DNA from: an uncultured Solobacterium sp.
GTDB lineage: Bacteria > Bacillota_I > Bacilli_A > Erysipelotrichales > Erysipelotrichaceae
Reading direction: 5' to 3'
NCBI GenBank assembly: GCA_905194705.1
Contig: CAJJTI010000083.1
Location: forward strand, 1 to 8,234
Length of the DNA: 8,234 bases
In this document: piece by piece, positions 1 through 6,663 of the stretch
Layout of the letters: every line of letters begins with the position of its first letter
How positions within the stretch are numbered: the stretch's first letter is position 1
Notes under the pieces: model-generated
Seen by the model: only the letters and a program-made list of their open reading frames with translations
Told to the model about the DNA's origin: nothing
Databases searched by the model: none
Translations under genes and position numbers: made by a program

Positions 1-59
1 AATTTTCTTAACAAATTGGGTATATTTTATCAAACGCATTGAAATTCTTATAATAGTAC

Positions 60-103
60 AAAAAAACAGAAGTCAGAATCATAAGTTCTAACTTCTATTT
101 TTT
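60..103. terminator. Bidirectional Rho-independent terminator after the phn-type operon
   Basis: An 11-pair stem (one wobble) is formed by positions 68-78 and 86-96 around a 7-base loop at 79-85. Read on the minus strand the stem is followed, after one G, by seven T (positions 66-60), which is a classic intrinsic terminator just below the nitroreductase stop codon at 104-106. Read on the plus strand it is followed by A and six T (97-103), so it could also end a convergent gene lying left of the window. Bases 1-59 hold no gene I can support. Confidence 0.88.
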
Positions 104-625
104 CTATTTAACCCAATATACAAAGTTATTTTTTCTAGGTTTTGCAAGTGGCGCTTCACCATCTGCATAACCTAAGATACAATTACCAACACCTTCATAA
201 TCTCCTTCAATTCCAAGAGATTTAAGTATTTCTTTACCCTCTTTAGATTCGAAGACTTCTTTAGCTCGATGAATCCAGCAACTTCCGATACCTAAATCAT
301 GAGCAGCAAGCATCAAGTTTTCCATAACTAGACTACCATCATATACATGTGTTGGTGCATTTTTGTCAGCGAGTACCACAAGTACGACAGGTGCTCCATA
401 AAATGGATCACTAGTTGAATGCATTACATCAGCGTTTAATTTAGATAAACGGTCACGTAATTCTTTGTTTGTCACAGCAAGAATAATGACTGGTTGTCTT
501 CCCATTCCACTAGGTGCATAACTTCCTGCTTCTATAATTTTATTTAGAATTTCTTCAGGGATAGCATCACTTTTATATTTGCGAATACTACGTCTAGTTT
601 TAATTGTATCTAATGTATTTGCCAT
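104..625 (-). CDS. Nitroreductase-family FMN oxidoreductase (operon-distal)
   Basis: This is a 173-residue member of the nitroreductase superfamily, flavoproteins that use NAD(P)H to reduce nitro compounds, quinones, flavins or enones; the physiological substrate cannot be read from sequence. The N-terminal FMN-phosphate motif RRSIRKY (residues 11-17) and the second flavin-contact block APSGMGRQP (37-45) are intact, and a GIGSCWI-type segment near residue 112 matches the family core. Length is typical of the short, single-domain subfamily; the protein has no signal peptide and should be a cytoplasmic dimer. The start is fixed by a perfect AGGAGG just upstream, and the stop codon of the upstream nucleotidase gene (634-636) overlaps that site, so the two are cotranscribed and probably translationally coupled. 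It is the last gene of the phnC operon, directly before the terminator. A role in processing the imported compound is inference only. Confidence 0.9.
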   Translation of the reverse strand: MANTLDTIKTRRSIRKYKSDAIPEEILNKIIEAGSYAPSGMGRQPVIILAVTNKELRDRLSKLNADVMHSTSDPFYGAPVVLVVLADKNAPTHVYDGSLVMENLMLAAHDLGIGSCWIHRAKEVFESKEGKEILKSLGIEGDYEGVGNCILGYADGEAPLAKPRKNNFVYWVK

Positions 626-633
626 AAGGCCTC

Positions 634-2154
634 CTATTTTTCCACTTTAATATTGTGGACAGGAACAAAATCAACAACTTTATGTTCCATAATATAATCT
701 GCTAATAATTCAACCATACTGCTAGGTATTTCTTTTACAACAGGAGCATCTTTTAGCATATTGAAGTTTCCTCCACCTGTAGCACGATAATTATTAACAC
801 AGAGTGTAAATTCATCTGTATCACTTACTTCTTTTCCATCTTTTGTTAGAGAAGTAATACGATGACCTACATCATTTGATACTTTGATTGTATATTCAAC
901 CCCGTCAATCATGTCATAGTTATATTTCATTGGTTTAGGAGCTAAGTAACGTGGTGATACAGTAATAACACCATTGCTGATTGTGAAGTATTCAGCACAT
1001 TTTTCAAGATACTCACGTAATACTTTACCAGTTACTTTCTTGATTACTAAAGTATTAGGGAATACATATGTACTTACTAAATCACGCATTGTGATATTTG
1101 AAGAAAAACCAGTAGCTCTATCAAATAAAGCATTGGCACATAAATCAGCACCAGTAGCTTCTTTAGCAACCATATTTAAGAATGTAATGACTTGAGATTT
1201 GTTTAATCTTGCTTCATCTTCATCAGTTACTTTTAGATCTACTTTTGTTGTGCCTAGGGGAGTATCAAGCCATTTCTGACACTGGTTTTCTTCTTCTTGT
1301 ACAAGAGTTAAAATCTTTTTATCAGCTTCTGTATCAGCTTTTAATACTCTTGGTTCAATTACACCAGTATCTGTATAAATATCAATACATGCTAGTTCTG
1401 CACCACGATCTTTAGTTTGTGTATAAGCTTTACCAAATAAATTACCTGCTAAAGAACGATGTTGATGACCTGTAATTAAGACATCAATACCAGAGACAGT
1501 CTTTAAGATTTCATATCCTTCATTTTCTTTTGTTAAGTCTTCTGTAGGATAACCATTAACTAAATCTCTTTCAAAACCACCATGATATGCACAGATAATA
1601 TAATCTGGATTTTCTAATGATTTTAAGTGTTCAACAGTCTTTTTGGCAGTTAAACAAGCATCTAGGAATTTAGAATGAGCGATATTTTCTTTCTTTTCCC
1701 AGTTAGGAATATATTGTGTTGTTAAACCAAAGATGGCCATCTTTTTATTTGCTATTTCGCAAATTGCATAAGTAGCACCAATAGTTTTATTGTGATACAA
1801 AATGTTATTTGTAATACATGGAGCGTTCAACTCATTTAAATGTTTTAAAAGTACTTTTTCACCATAGTTGAAATCATGATTTCCAATGTTGATATAGTCA
1901 TATTCCATTGCGTTTAATACTTTCGCAACAGGACTAACTTCATCTTTCTTGTTATGCATGTGATAGAACATTAGTGGAGAACCTTCAATAATATCTCCAT
2001 TATCAATTAAGATTGTATTTTCATCACGTAATGCTTCAACAAGTGTACTAATTCTTGCGTATCCAATATTTTCTTCTTCGTTATTTGCATAACTGTATGG
2101 ATAAATATATCCATGAACATCACTTGTCGCAAGAATACGAATTCTATTTTCCAT
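634..2154 (-). CDS. Cytoplasmic metallophosphatase / 5'-nucleotidase (UshA/YunD-like)
   Basis: This 506-residue protein has the two-domain layout of bifunctional 5'-nucleotidases and 2',3'-cyclic phosphodiesterases. The N-terminal calcineurin-like metallophosphoesterase domain carries all dinuclear metal motifs: D12-x-H14 (TSDVHG), GD at 53-54, GNHD at 91-94, H191 in HGG, and GHQH at 229-232. A 5'-nucleotidase C-terminal domain follows from about residue 300, with the substrate-loop-like TGGGNF segment near 456. Unlike the periplasmic or wall-anchored relatives, it begins MENRIRILATSDVHG with no signal peptide and has no LPXTG end, so it should act in the cytoplasm, as predicted for the Bacillus YunD type. 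It lies 3 bases after the second permease gene with a GAGGGG ribosome site. Its place in a PhnCEE operon suggests it hydrolyses an imported phosphate ester or nucleotide, or an internal product of one; this is inference. Confidence 0.9.
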   Translation of the reverse strand: MENRIRILATSDVHGYIYPYSYANNEEENIGYARISTLVEALRDENTILIDNGDIIEGSPLMFYHMHNKKDEVSPVAKVLNAMEYDYINIGNHDFNYGEKVLLKHLNELNAPCITNNILYHNKTIGATYAICEIANKKMAIFGLTTQYIPNWEKKENIAHSKFLDACLTAKKTVEHLKSLENPDYIICAYHGGFERDLVNGYPTEDLTKENEGYEILKTVSGIDVLITGHQHRSLAGNLFGKAYTQTKDRGAELACIDIYTDTGVIEPRVLKADTEADKKILTLVQEEENQCQKWLDTPLGTTKVDLKVTDEDEARLNKSQVITFLNMVAKEATGADLCANALFDRATGFSSNITMRDLVSTYVFPNTLVIKKVTGKVLREYLEKCAEYFTISNGVITVSPRYLAPKPMKYNYDMIDGVEYTIKVSNDVGHRITSLTKDGKEVSDTDEFTLCVNNYRATGGGNFNMLKDAPVVKEIPSSMVELLADYIMEHKVVDFVPVHNIKVEK

Positions 2155-2157
2155 TAA

Positions 2158-2961
2158 TTAACGTTCCCCTCTAGCTAAACGAGCACGAATTTTTGTTGAG
2201 AAAAATTCAATTAATAATACTAGGACAATTAAAGCCCATAAGAATGAACCTACCATTGACCAACGTCTACTGTTAATTGCCATTAACATGCTTGCACCAA
2301 TACCACCAGCACCTACGATACCAAGAGTAGTAGCGTCTTTTAAGTTGATATCAAAACGATAGATAATTGTAGAAATAAAGCTTGCACTTAATTGAGGTAA
2401 AATACCACAACGAATCTTTTGGAATGTATTACATCCGGCAGCGTCAAGCGCTTCTAAAATACCTGTATCTAAGTCTTCAATAGCAGTGATATACATCTTA
2501 GAAATCATACCAATTGAACAGATAGATTGTGTAATAACACCACAGAAAGCGTTAGGTCCTGTTACACGAATCCATACAAGAGCCCATACTAATGATGGAA
2601 TTGTACGAATACCAAGAATAAATGCTCTAAAGATATAAGCAAGCCATTTAGGTACAACGTTAGTACTGGCTAAAAAGCTGATAGGTAAAGCAAGAATACC
2701 ACCAATAATTGTACCAAGTACAGCAATGGCGATAGTTTGTAAGATTAAATATGGTACACCTTCTGAACTTAAATCAAATAGTAAATTAAGGTCAGGATGT
2801 GTTAAACCATGAATAATACCATTAGCAGCAGAGAAATCCATTCTTGAACCTAAATTGATACCATTAGCACTCCATACTGCTAAAATAAGTAAAGCTAAGA
2901 AAATTAATATTCTAACCCAGAGTTTTCTAGGACGATTATTGTAAGTTTCTAATATTGACAT
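2158..2961 (-). CDS. phnE: Phosphonate-type ABC transporter permease PhnE (second copy)
   Basis: This 267-residue inner-membrane permease belongs to the PhnE family. Hydrophobic segments are visible at about residues 17-32, 70-98, 105-130, 135-155 and 236-254. The cytoplasmic coupling (EAA) loop lies at about 170-190 (EALDAAGCNTFQKI through GILPQ), followed by the family-typical stretch DATTLGIVGAGGIG (209-222). It should pair with the adjacent PhnE to make a heterodimeric channel driven by PhnC. The start is preceded by TAGGAG; the TAG within this is the stop codon of the upstream permease, so the genes are tightly linked. The N-terminal tail is short compared with its partner. The family name is secure; the substrate (phosphonate, phosphite, phosphate ester or other) is not. 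Confidence 0.9.
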   Translation of the reverse strand: MSILETYNNRPRKLWVRILIFLALLILAVWSANGINLGSRMDFSAANGIIHGLTHPDLNLLFDLSSEGVPYLILQTIAIAVLGTIIGGILALPISFLASTNVVPKWLAYIFRAFILGIRTIPSLVWALVWIRVTGPNAFCGVITQSICSIGMISKMYITAIEDLDTGILEALDAAGCNTFQKIRCGILPQLSASFISTIIYRFDINLKDATTLGIVGAGGIGASMLMAINSRRWSMVGSFLWALIVLVLLIEFFSTKIRARLARGER

Positions 2962-2973
2962 ACTATTTTACTC

Positions 2974-3810
2974 CTAAGAAAGTTTTGATCTGCACCAGTC
3001 AGTGAAGAAATCAATAATGAGTACCAAAATGAATAGAGATAGTAATACCATTCCTAATCCTTCATAGTCTCTCCAACCAATTCTTTCATTGATTAAGATA
3101 CCTAAACCACCAGCACCTACATAACCAAGAATACTGGCAGCTCTAACATTCATTTCAAAACAATATAGTGAATGAGATAAATAAGTAGGTAGAATTTGTG
3201 GCATACAAGCTGCCCAGAAAGCTTGCAAAGTAGTAGCGCCAAATGACTGCATAGCTTCAAATGGTTTCATATCAATTGTTTCGATACTTTCAAATAACAT
3301 CTTTGCAACAATACCAATTGTAAATAACACAATAGCTACTGTTCCCGCAAAAGTACCTAAGCCAAAGATAAGAGCACTGATACTTGCAAGAATTAATGTT
3401 GGTACTGAACGCATTACAGATAGTACAAATCTAAAGAATAATAATGTTGGTTTATTCTTGTTGATATTACTGGAAGATAAGATAGCAATTGGTAAACCAA
3501 TTAAACAACCAGTAATTGTACCAAGTAATGACATCTGGATTGTATCTTTTAAAGGATTAACAACCTTTGAGAAATAACTCCATGTAGGGTGGAAAATCTT
3601 CTTCAAGATATCAAATAAATAGTGTCCTCTTGTGACAATAATTCTTAAATCAAAACCAGTCATTTCAATAGAAACAATAATTGCAAGTATTACACAGCCA
3701 ACAATAAAAGGTGTTCTACTTACAGGTTTATTTACTGTATGACCGTTAGAAAGCATAATCGTTTTAGGCTTAAATATACGGTCAAATAAAGGTGTTTTAT
3801 TCTCCTTCAT
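2974..3810 (-). CDS. phnE: Phosphonate-type ABC transporter permease PhnE (first copy)
   Basis: This 278-residue PhnE-family permease has a hydrophilic N-terminal extension of about 33 residues, then membrane segments at about 34-50, 92-112, 122-146, 150-172 and 252-269. The EAA coupling loop is EAMQSFGATTLQAFW through MPQ (185-205), and the PhnE signature RAASILGYVGAGGLG spans 223-237. It shares the fold and the GxVGAGGxG signature with the next gene but is clearly divergent in sequence, which suggests an old duplication and a heterodimeric channel. The gene starts 2 bases after the phnC stop codon; its AAGGAAG ribosome site lies inside the end of phnC, indicating translational coupling. The long charged N-terminus is not in its partner and could affect assembly. 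Confidence 0.9.
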   Translation of the reverse strand: MKENKTPLFDRIFKPKTIMLSNGHTVNKPVSRTPFIVGCVILAIIVSIEMTGFDLRIIVTRGHYLFDILKKIFHPTWSYFSKVVNPLKDTIQMSLLGTITGCLIGLPIAILSSSNINKNKPTLLFFRFVLSVMRSVPTLILASISALIFGLGTFAGTVAIVLFTIGIVAKMLFESIETIDMKPFEAMQSFGATTLQAFWAACMPQILPTYLSHSLYCFEMNVRAASILGYVGAGGLGILINERIGWRDYEGLGMVLLSLFILVLIIDFFTDWCRSKLS

Positions 3811-3812
3811 AG

Positions 3813-4580
3813 TTAAGCTTCCTTATCTTTGCTTGTTGGTACCTTTGTACCGTTATATACTTCGTCTAATACTTCTTTTGTTACTTCACTAGTTGGACCA
3901 TCATATACGATATGACCTTGACGAATACCAATTACTCTTGTGGCATATTTTAATGCTAAGTCAACGTGGTGAATATTTAATAAGATAGTAATATTCATTT
4001 CTTCGTTAATATGTTTGAAGTCACTCATAACGACATCAGCCATAATAGGGTCAAGAGACGCTACTGGCTCATCTGCAAGAATAATACTTGGGTTTTGGTT
4101 TAATGTACGAGCTAAAGCTACACGTTGCATCTGTCCACCAGATAATTCATCACAACGGCTGTATGCTTTATCTAAGATATTTACTTTATCTAATGCTTCT
4201 AATGCTTTGAGTTTTTGTTCTTTAGTGTAATAGCCAAAGAATGTTTTCCACCAAGGCATGTCAGGAACATTACTTGTTAATACGTTATTGATAACAGAGC
4301 TTCTTGTAATTAAGTTGAAAGATTGGAAAATCATACCAATTTTTCTTCTAAATTTTCTCAGTTCTTTCCCCTTCAATGTCATTACATCAGTGCCATCAAC
4401 GATAAGCTGTCCTCCAGTAATGTCAATCATTCTATTAATCGTTCTGATTAAAGTTGACTTGCCAGCACCTGATAAACCAATGATAGCGACAAATTCACCT
4501 TGTTCTATTTTTAGATCAATATGCTGAAGTCCTTTTGTACCATTAGGATACGTTTTTGATACATCTTTAAATTCAATCAT
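3813..4580 (-). CDS. phnC: Phosphonate-type ABC transporter ATP-binding protein PhnC
   Basis: This 255-residue cytoplasmic ATPase energises the two PhnE permeases. All nucleotide-binding motifs are intact: Walker A GLSGAGKST (35-43), Q-loop at Q86 in IFQSFNLI, signature LSGGQ (146-150), Walker B IILADEP (166-172), D-loop SLDP (175-178) and switch histidine H204 in NIHHVDLA, a close match to the PhnC-type NLHxVDLA. The inserted segment around 104-122 (PWWKTFFGYYTKEQK) is typical of PhnC. It is the first gene of a five-gene minus-strand operon. AGGAGA lies 11 bases before the start codon at 4580. No phnD precedes it: the neighbour upstream is the divergent tatD gene. The PhnC family assignment is firm; calling the substrate a phosphonate is by family name only. 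Confidence 0.93.
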   Translation of the reverse strand: MIEFKDVSKTYPNGTKGLQHIDLKIEQGEFVAIIGLSGAGKSTLIRTINRMIDITGGQLIVDGTDVMTLKGKELRKFRRKIGMIFQSFNLITRSSVINNVLTSNVPDMPWWKTFFGYYTKEQKLKALEALDKVNILDKAYSRCDELSGGQMQRVALARTLNQNPSIILADEPVASLDPIMADVVMSDFKHINEEMNITILLNIHHVDLALKYATRVIGIRQGHIVYDGPTSEVTKEVLDEVYNGTKVPTSKDKEA

Positions 4581-4680
4581 GGAATACTATATCTCCTATC
4601 AAGTCTATTTTACTTGTTTTGCAAATGATATGAAACGAAATATTTTGATATAATGAAAGAAATCGGAGGAAAAAAGACAA
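4581..4680. promoter_or_regulatory. Divergent intergenic region between phnC and tatD
   Basis: These 100 bases must hold the start signals for both the minus-strand phnC operon and the plus-strand tatD operon. The plus-strand promoter is clear and is listed separately. For phnC the ribosome site (AGGAGA, complement of 4592-4597) is clear, but the promoter is not: TAAAAT (complement of 4607-4612) is a possible -10 box without a convincing -35 box. The short palindrome TTTGCAAA (4618-4625) and the direct repeat TGATAT (4626-4631 and 4646-4651, 20 bases apart) lie between the two starts and could be regulator contacts; neither matches a known operator I can name. I see no riboswitch or terminator here. 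Confidence 0.5.
4646..4654 (+). promoter_or_regulatory. Extended -10 promoter of the tatD operon
   Basis: TGATATAAT is an exact TGn-TATAAT extended -10 element for the vegetative sigma factor. A matching -35 box at normal spacing is poor (TGATAT at 4626-4631), as is common for extended -10 promoters. Transcription would begin near 4661, giving a leader of only about 20 bases that starts right at the Shine-Dalgarno GGAGG (4665-4669), 11 bases before the tatD start codon. Confidence 0.7.
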
Positions 4681-5463
4681 ATGAACAATATTACTGATGT
4701 TCATGCACACTATGATGAGAAAATATTTGATTTAAATCGTACAGATTTGTTAAATCATATGCATGATTCTGGTGTGTCTTTTATTATTAATTCTGGATCA
4801 GATGTTGCATCAAGCTACAGATCCGTAATGTTAGCGAAAGAGTATCCATATATCTATGCAAGTGTAGGTGTATTCCCTTTATCTTCATATGATGTAAAAG
4901 AGAATTATTTAGAAGAAATAGAAAGTTTAACAAAGAAAGAAAAAGTCGTTGCTATTGGGGAAATTGGATTAGATTACGTTAATGGTATCAATCCTGATTT
5001 TAGTAAACAAATGCCAGTATATTTATCACAGTTAGAACTAGCACAGAAGTTAAATCTACCTGTAGTAATACATGATTGCTCGGCGGATGAAGATACGTTA
5101 AATGGATTAGATAAGTATCCAGTAAAAGCTATGATTCATCGTTTCTTTAGCCACGAAGAATACGCAGACGAATTTATAAAACGCGGTGTTTATTTAGGTA
5201 TAGGACCAGCGATTACATATGAAGACGCTGATGAATTAAAAAGAATTGTGAAAAAGATGCCATTAAACCTATTACTTTTAGAAACAGACGCACCCTTTTT
5301 ACCTACTTTAAGTCATAAAGGAGAACCGGCAGATTCCTTAATGATTGAAGAAGTATGTAGAGTTATAGCAGAAGTAAGAAAAGACGTAAATGCTCAAGAA
5401 GTAGCTGATATTGCATTTAATAATGCATGTCGTTTATTCAATATAAAAAAGGAAACTTTATGA
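4681..5463 (+). CDS. tatD: TatD-family metal-dependent hydrolase (putative DNase)
   Basis: This 260-residue TIM-barrel amidohydrolase belongs to the TatD/YcfH/YabD family, metal-dependent enzymes with 3'-5' exonuclease or DNA-repair roles in studied members. The metal ligands are all present: H8 and H10 (DVHAH), E94 (GEIGLDY), H131 (VVIHD), H153 (MIHRF) and D203 (LLLETDAPFLP). The length is normal and the protein has no signal peptide, so it is cytoplasmic. One change from the usual family pattern is GVFPL at 63-67, where most members have GVHP with a histidine. The start is chosen from GGAGG at 4665-4669. It is the first gene of a plus-strand operon, and its stop codon overlaps the next start as ATGA (5460-5463). 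The family call is firm; the exact substrate is not. Confidence 0.9.
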   Translation: MNNITDVHAHYDEKIFDLNRTDLLNHMHDSGVSFIINSGSDVASSYRSVMLAKEYPYIYASVGVFPLSSYDVKENYLEEIESLTKKEKVVAIGEIGLDYVNGINPDFSKQMPVYLSQLELAQKLNLPVVIHDCSADEDTLNGLDKYPVKAMIHRFFSHEEYADEFIKRGVYLGIGPAITYEDADELKRIVKKMPLNLLLLETDAPFLPTLSHKGEPADSLMIEEVCRVIAEVRKDVNAQEVADIAFNNACRLFNIKKETL

Positions 5464-5741
5464 GAAACGAATTAGAAGGATTTGAAAATCGTGAGAATGA
5501 CTGGCTTGCAAAAGAGATTCGTCGTGAAGCAAAGTTATCACCATGGAATGTTGATGAAGCGAAGATTATCAAAGAAGAACATGCTCGTGTTCATGAAAGA
5601 CAAAATACGATAAATCAAGCTCATCGTGAGATGTTAAAACAAAGAAATACAGAAGTTAGTAAAACAGAACAGACAATACTAATTTATGTTTGTTTCTTGA
5701 TTATCTTTATTATTTTTACAATGATGATGTTTATTTTCTAA
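5460..5741 (+). CDS. Small tail-anchored membrane protein of unknown function
   Basis: I do not recognise this 93-residue protein. Residues 1-70 are highly charged, rich in Glu, Lys and Arg and probably helical; residues 72-93 form one strongly hydrophobic segment (ILIYVCFLIIFIIF then MMM) that ends at the C-terminus, so it looks tail-anchored with the charged domain in the cytoplasm. The start at 5460 is preferred over an ATG at 5427 because it forms an ATGA overlap with the tatD stop codon and has an AAAAAGGAAA ribosome site at about 5446-5455; the upstream start would extend 37 bases into tatD with no such site. It lies 19 bases before the SPFH-protein gene. NfeD proteins, the usual SPFH partners, are larger with an OB-fold, and this is not one. 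A scaffold or regulatory partner role for the SPFH protein is a guess from position only. Confidence 0.8.
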   Translation: MRNELEGFENRENDWLAKEIRREAKLSPWNVDEAKIIKEEHARVHERQNTINQAHREMLKQRNTEVSKTEQTILIYVCFLIIFIIFTMMMFIF

Positions 5742-5760
5742 TAGAAAAGAAGGAGACTAT

Positions 5761-6645
5761 ATGATTTTTGTTATTTTAGTATTATTAATTATTGCCATTG
5801 CAGTTTGTTTATCTTGCCTATGCATCGTACCTCAAGGAAATGCATGGGTAATTGAAAGACTTGGTAAATACCACACAATTTGGTATGCAGGTTTACATAT
5901 TCGTACACCAGTATTAGAAAGAATTGCAAGAAAAATCTCTTTAAAGGAACAGGTTGCTGACTTTGAACCTCAATCCGTTATTACAAAAGATAATGTAACA
6001 ATGATGGTTGATTCAATTGTATTCTTTCAAATTATGGATCCAAAGCTATTAACATATGGTGTAGAAAGACCAATCGCAGCGATTGAAAACTTAAGTGCTA
6101 CAACATTAAGAAATATTATTGGTGAGTTATCTCTAGATGATACTTTATCTGGTAGAGATACTATTAACTCTCAAATCACACAAATTCTTGATAAAGCTAC
6201 TGACAAATGGGGTATTAAAGTTACTCGTGTAGAAGTAAAAGACATCACTCCACCAAAGTCAATCCAAGATGCAATGGAAAAACAAATGAAAGCAGAAAGA
6301 GAAAAGAGAGCCATTATCTTAACTGCTGAAGGTGAAAAACAATCTGCTATTACTAGAGCTGAAGGTGAAAAAGAATCCGCCATCCTCAAAGCTGATGCAG
6401 TAAAAGAACAAAGAATTCGTGAAGCTCAAGGTGAAGCAGAAGCTATTGAGGCCGTAGCTAATGCGAAAGCAAAAGCAATCAGACTCATCAATGAAGCTAC
6501 ACCAAGTGAAGAATATTTAAAGATTCGTTCATTTGAAGCGGCAGAAAAGATGGCTGATGGTCAATCTACAAAGATTATTGTCCCTTCCGATATTCAAAAC
6601 TTAGCTAAGACAGTAACAGAAGTTAAAGAAATTGCCACAAAGTAG
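5761..6645 (+). CDS. SPFH/band 7 (stomatin/QmcA-like) membrane protein
   Basis: This 294-residue member of the SPFH (stomatin, prohibitin, flotillin, HflK/C) family resembles the QmcA/paraslipin type. An N-terminal membrane anchor spans about residues 2-23. The SPFH domain follows from about 23 to 185, with the typical VPQGNAWVIERLGKYH start (24-38), the TKDNVTMMVDSIVFFQI strand (75-91) and RNIIGELSLDDTLSGRD (117-133). A charged coiled coil rich in Glu, Lys and Ala runs from about 168 to 245 and contains an 11-residue tandem repeat (AEGEKQSAITR, 189-199; AEGEKESAILK, 200-210). Such proteins form large rings or membrane microdomain scaffolds. The start has AAGGAG 5 bases upstream. The usual NfeD partner gene is absent from the window. 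Three cysteines (16, 19, 21) lie at the membrane segment's end. The family call is firm, the cellular role open. Confidence 0.92.
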   Translation: MIFVILVLLIIAIAVCLSCLCIVPQGNAWVIERLGKYHTIWYAGLHIRTPVLERIARKISLKEQVADFEPQSVITKDNVTMMVDSIVFFQIMDPKLLTYGVERPIAAIENLSATTLRNIIGELSLDDTLSGRDTINSQITQILDKATDKWGIKVTRVEVKDITPPKSIQDAMEKQMKAEREKRAIILTAEGEKQSAITRAEGEKESAILKADAVKEQRIREAQGEAEAIEAVANAKAKAIRLINEATPSEEYLKIRSFEAAEKMADGQSTKIIVPSDIQNLAKTVTEVKEIATK

Positions 6646-6663
6646 GAATAGGAAGGTAATGAT

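Noticed and set aside
1..59. TATAAT at 49-54 and a short open frame from the left edge ending at 40-42
   Set aside because: The TATAAT points straight into the terminator with no gene after it, and 13 codons are too few to support the tail of a convergent gene.
974..1415. Two plus-strand open frames opposite the nucleotidase gene (974-1195 and 1209-1415)
   Set aside because: They lie entirely antisense to a gene with complete catalytic motifs, have low-complexity Leu- or Ser-rich translations and no ribosome site; shadow frames.
3839..3852. Small inverted repeat GGTAC/GTACC near the end of phnC
   Set aside because: It is inside coding sequence (Thr-Lys-Val codons), has only 5 pairs and no T-tract.
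4015..4527. Two plus-strand open frames opposite phnC (4015-4230 and 4258-4527)
   Set aside because: Antisense to an intact ABC ATPase whose Walker and signature motifs explain the sequence; no family resemblance.
5427..5459. Longer start for the small tail-anchored protein
   Set aside because: It would run 37 bases into tatD without a ribosome site, while the ATG at 5460 has both a ribosome site and an ATGA coupling arrangement.
5460..5741. Small protein as an NfeD, toxin or holin
   Set aside because: No OB-fold and far too short for NfeD; no partner gene of antitoxin type; a single C-terminal membrane segment with a long charged body does not resemble holins I know.
6171..6389. Minus-strand open frame inside the SPFH gene
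   Set aside because: It covers the repetitive coiled-coil coding part and its Ser/Ala-rich translation is a by-product of that composition.
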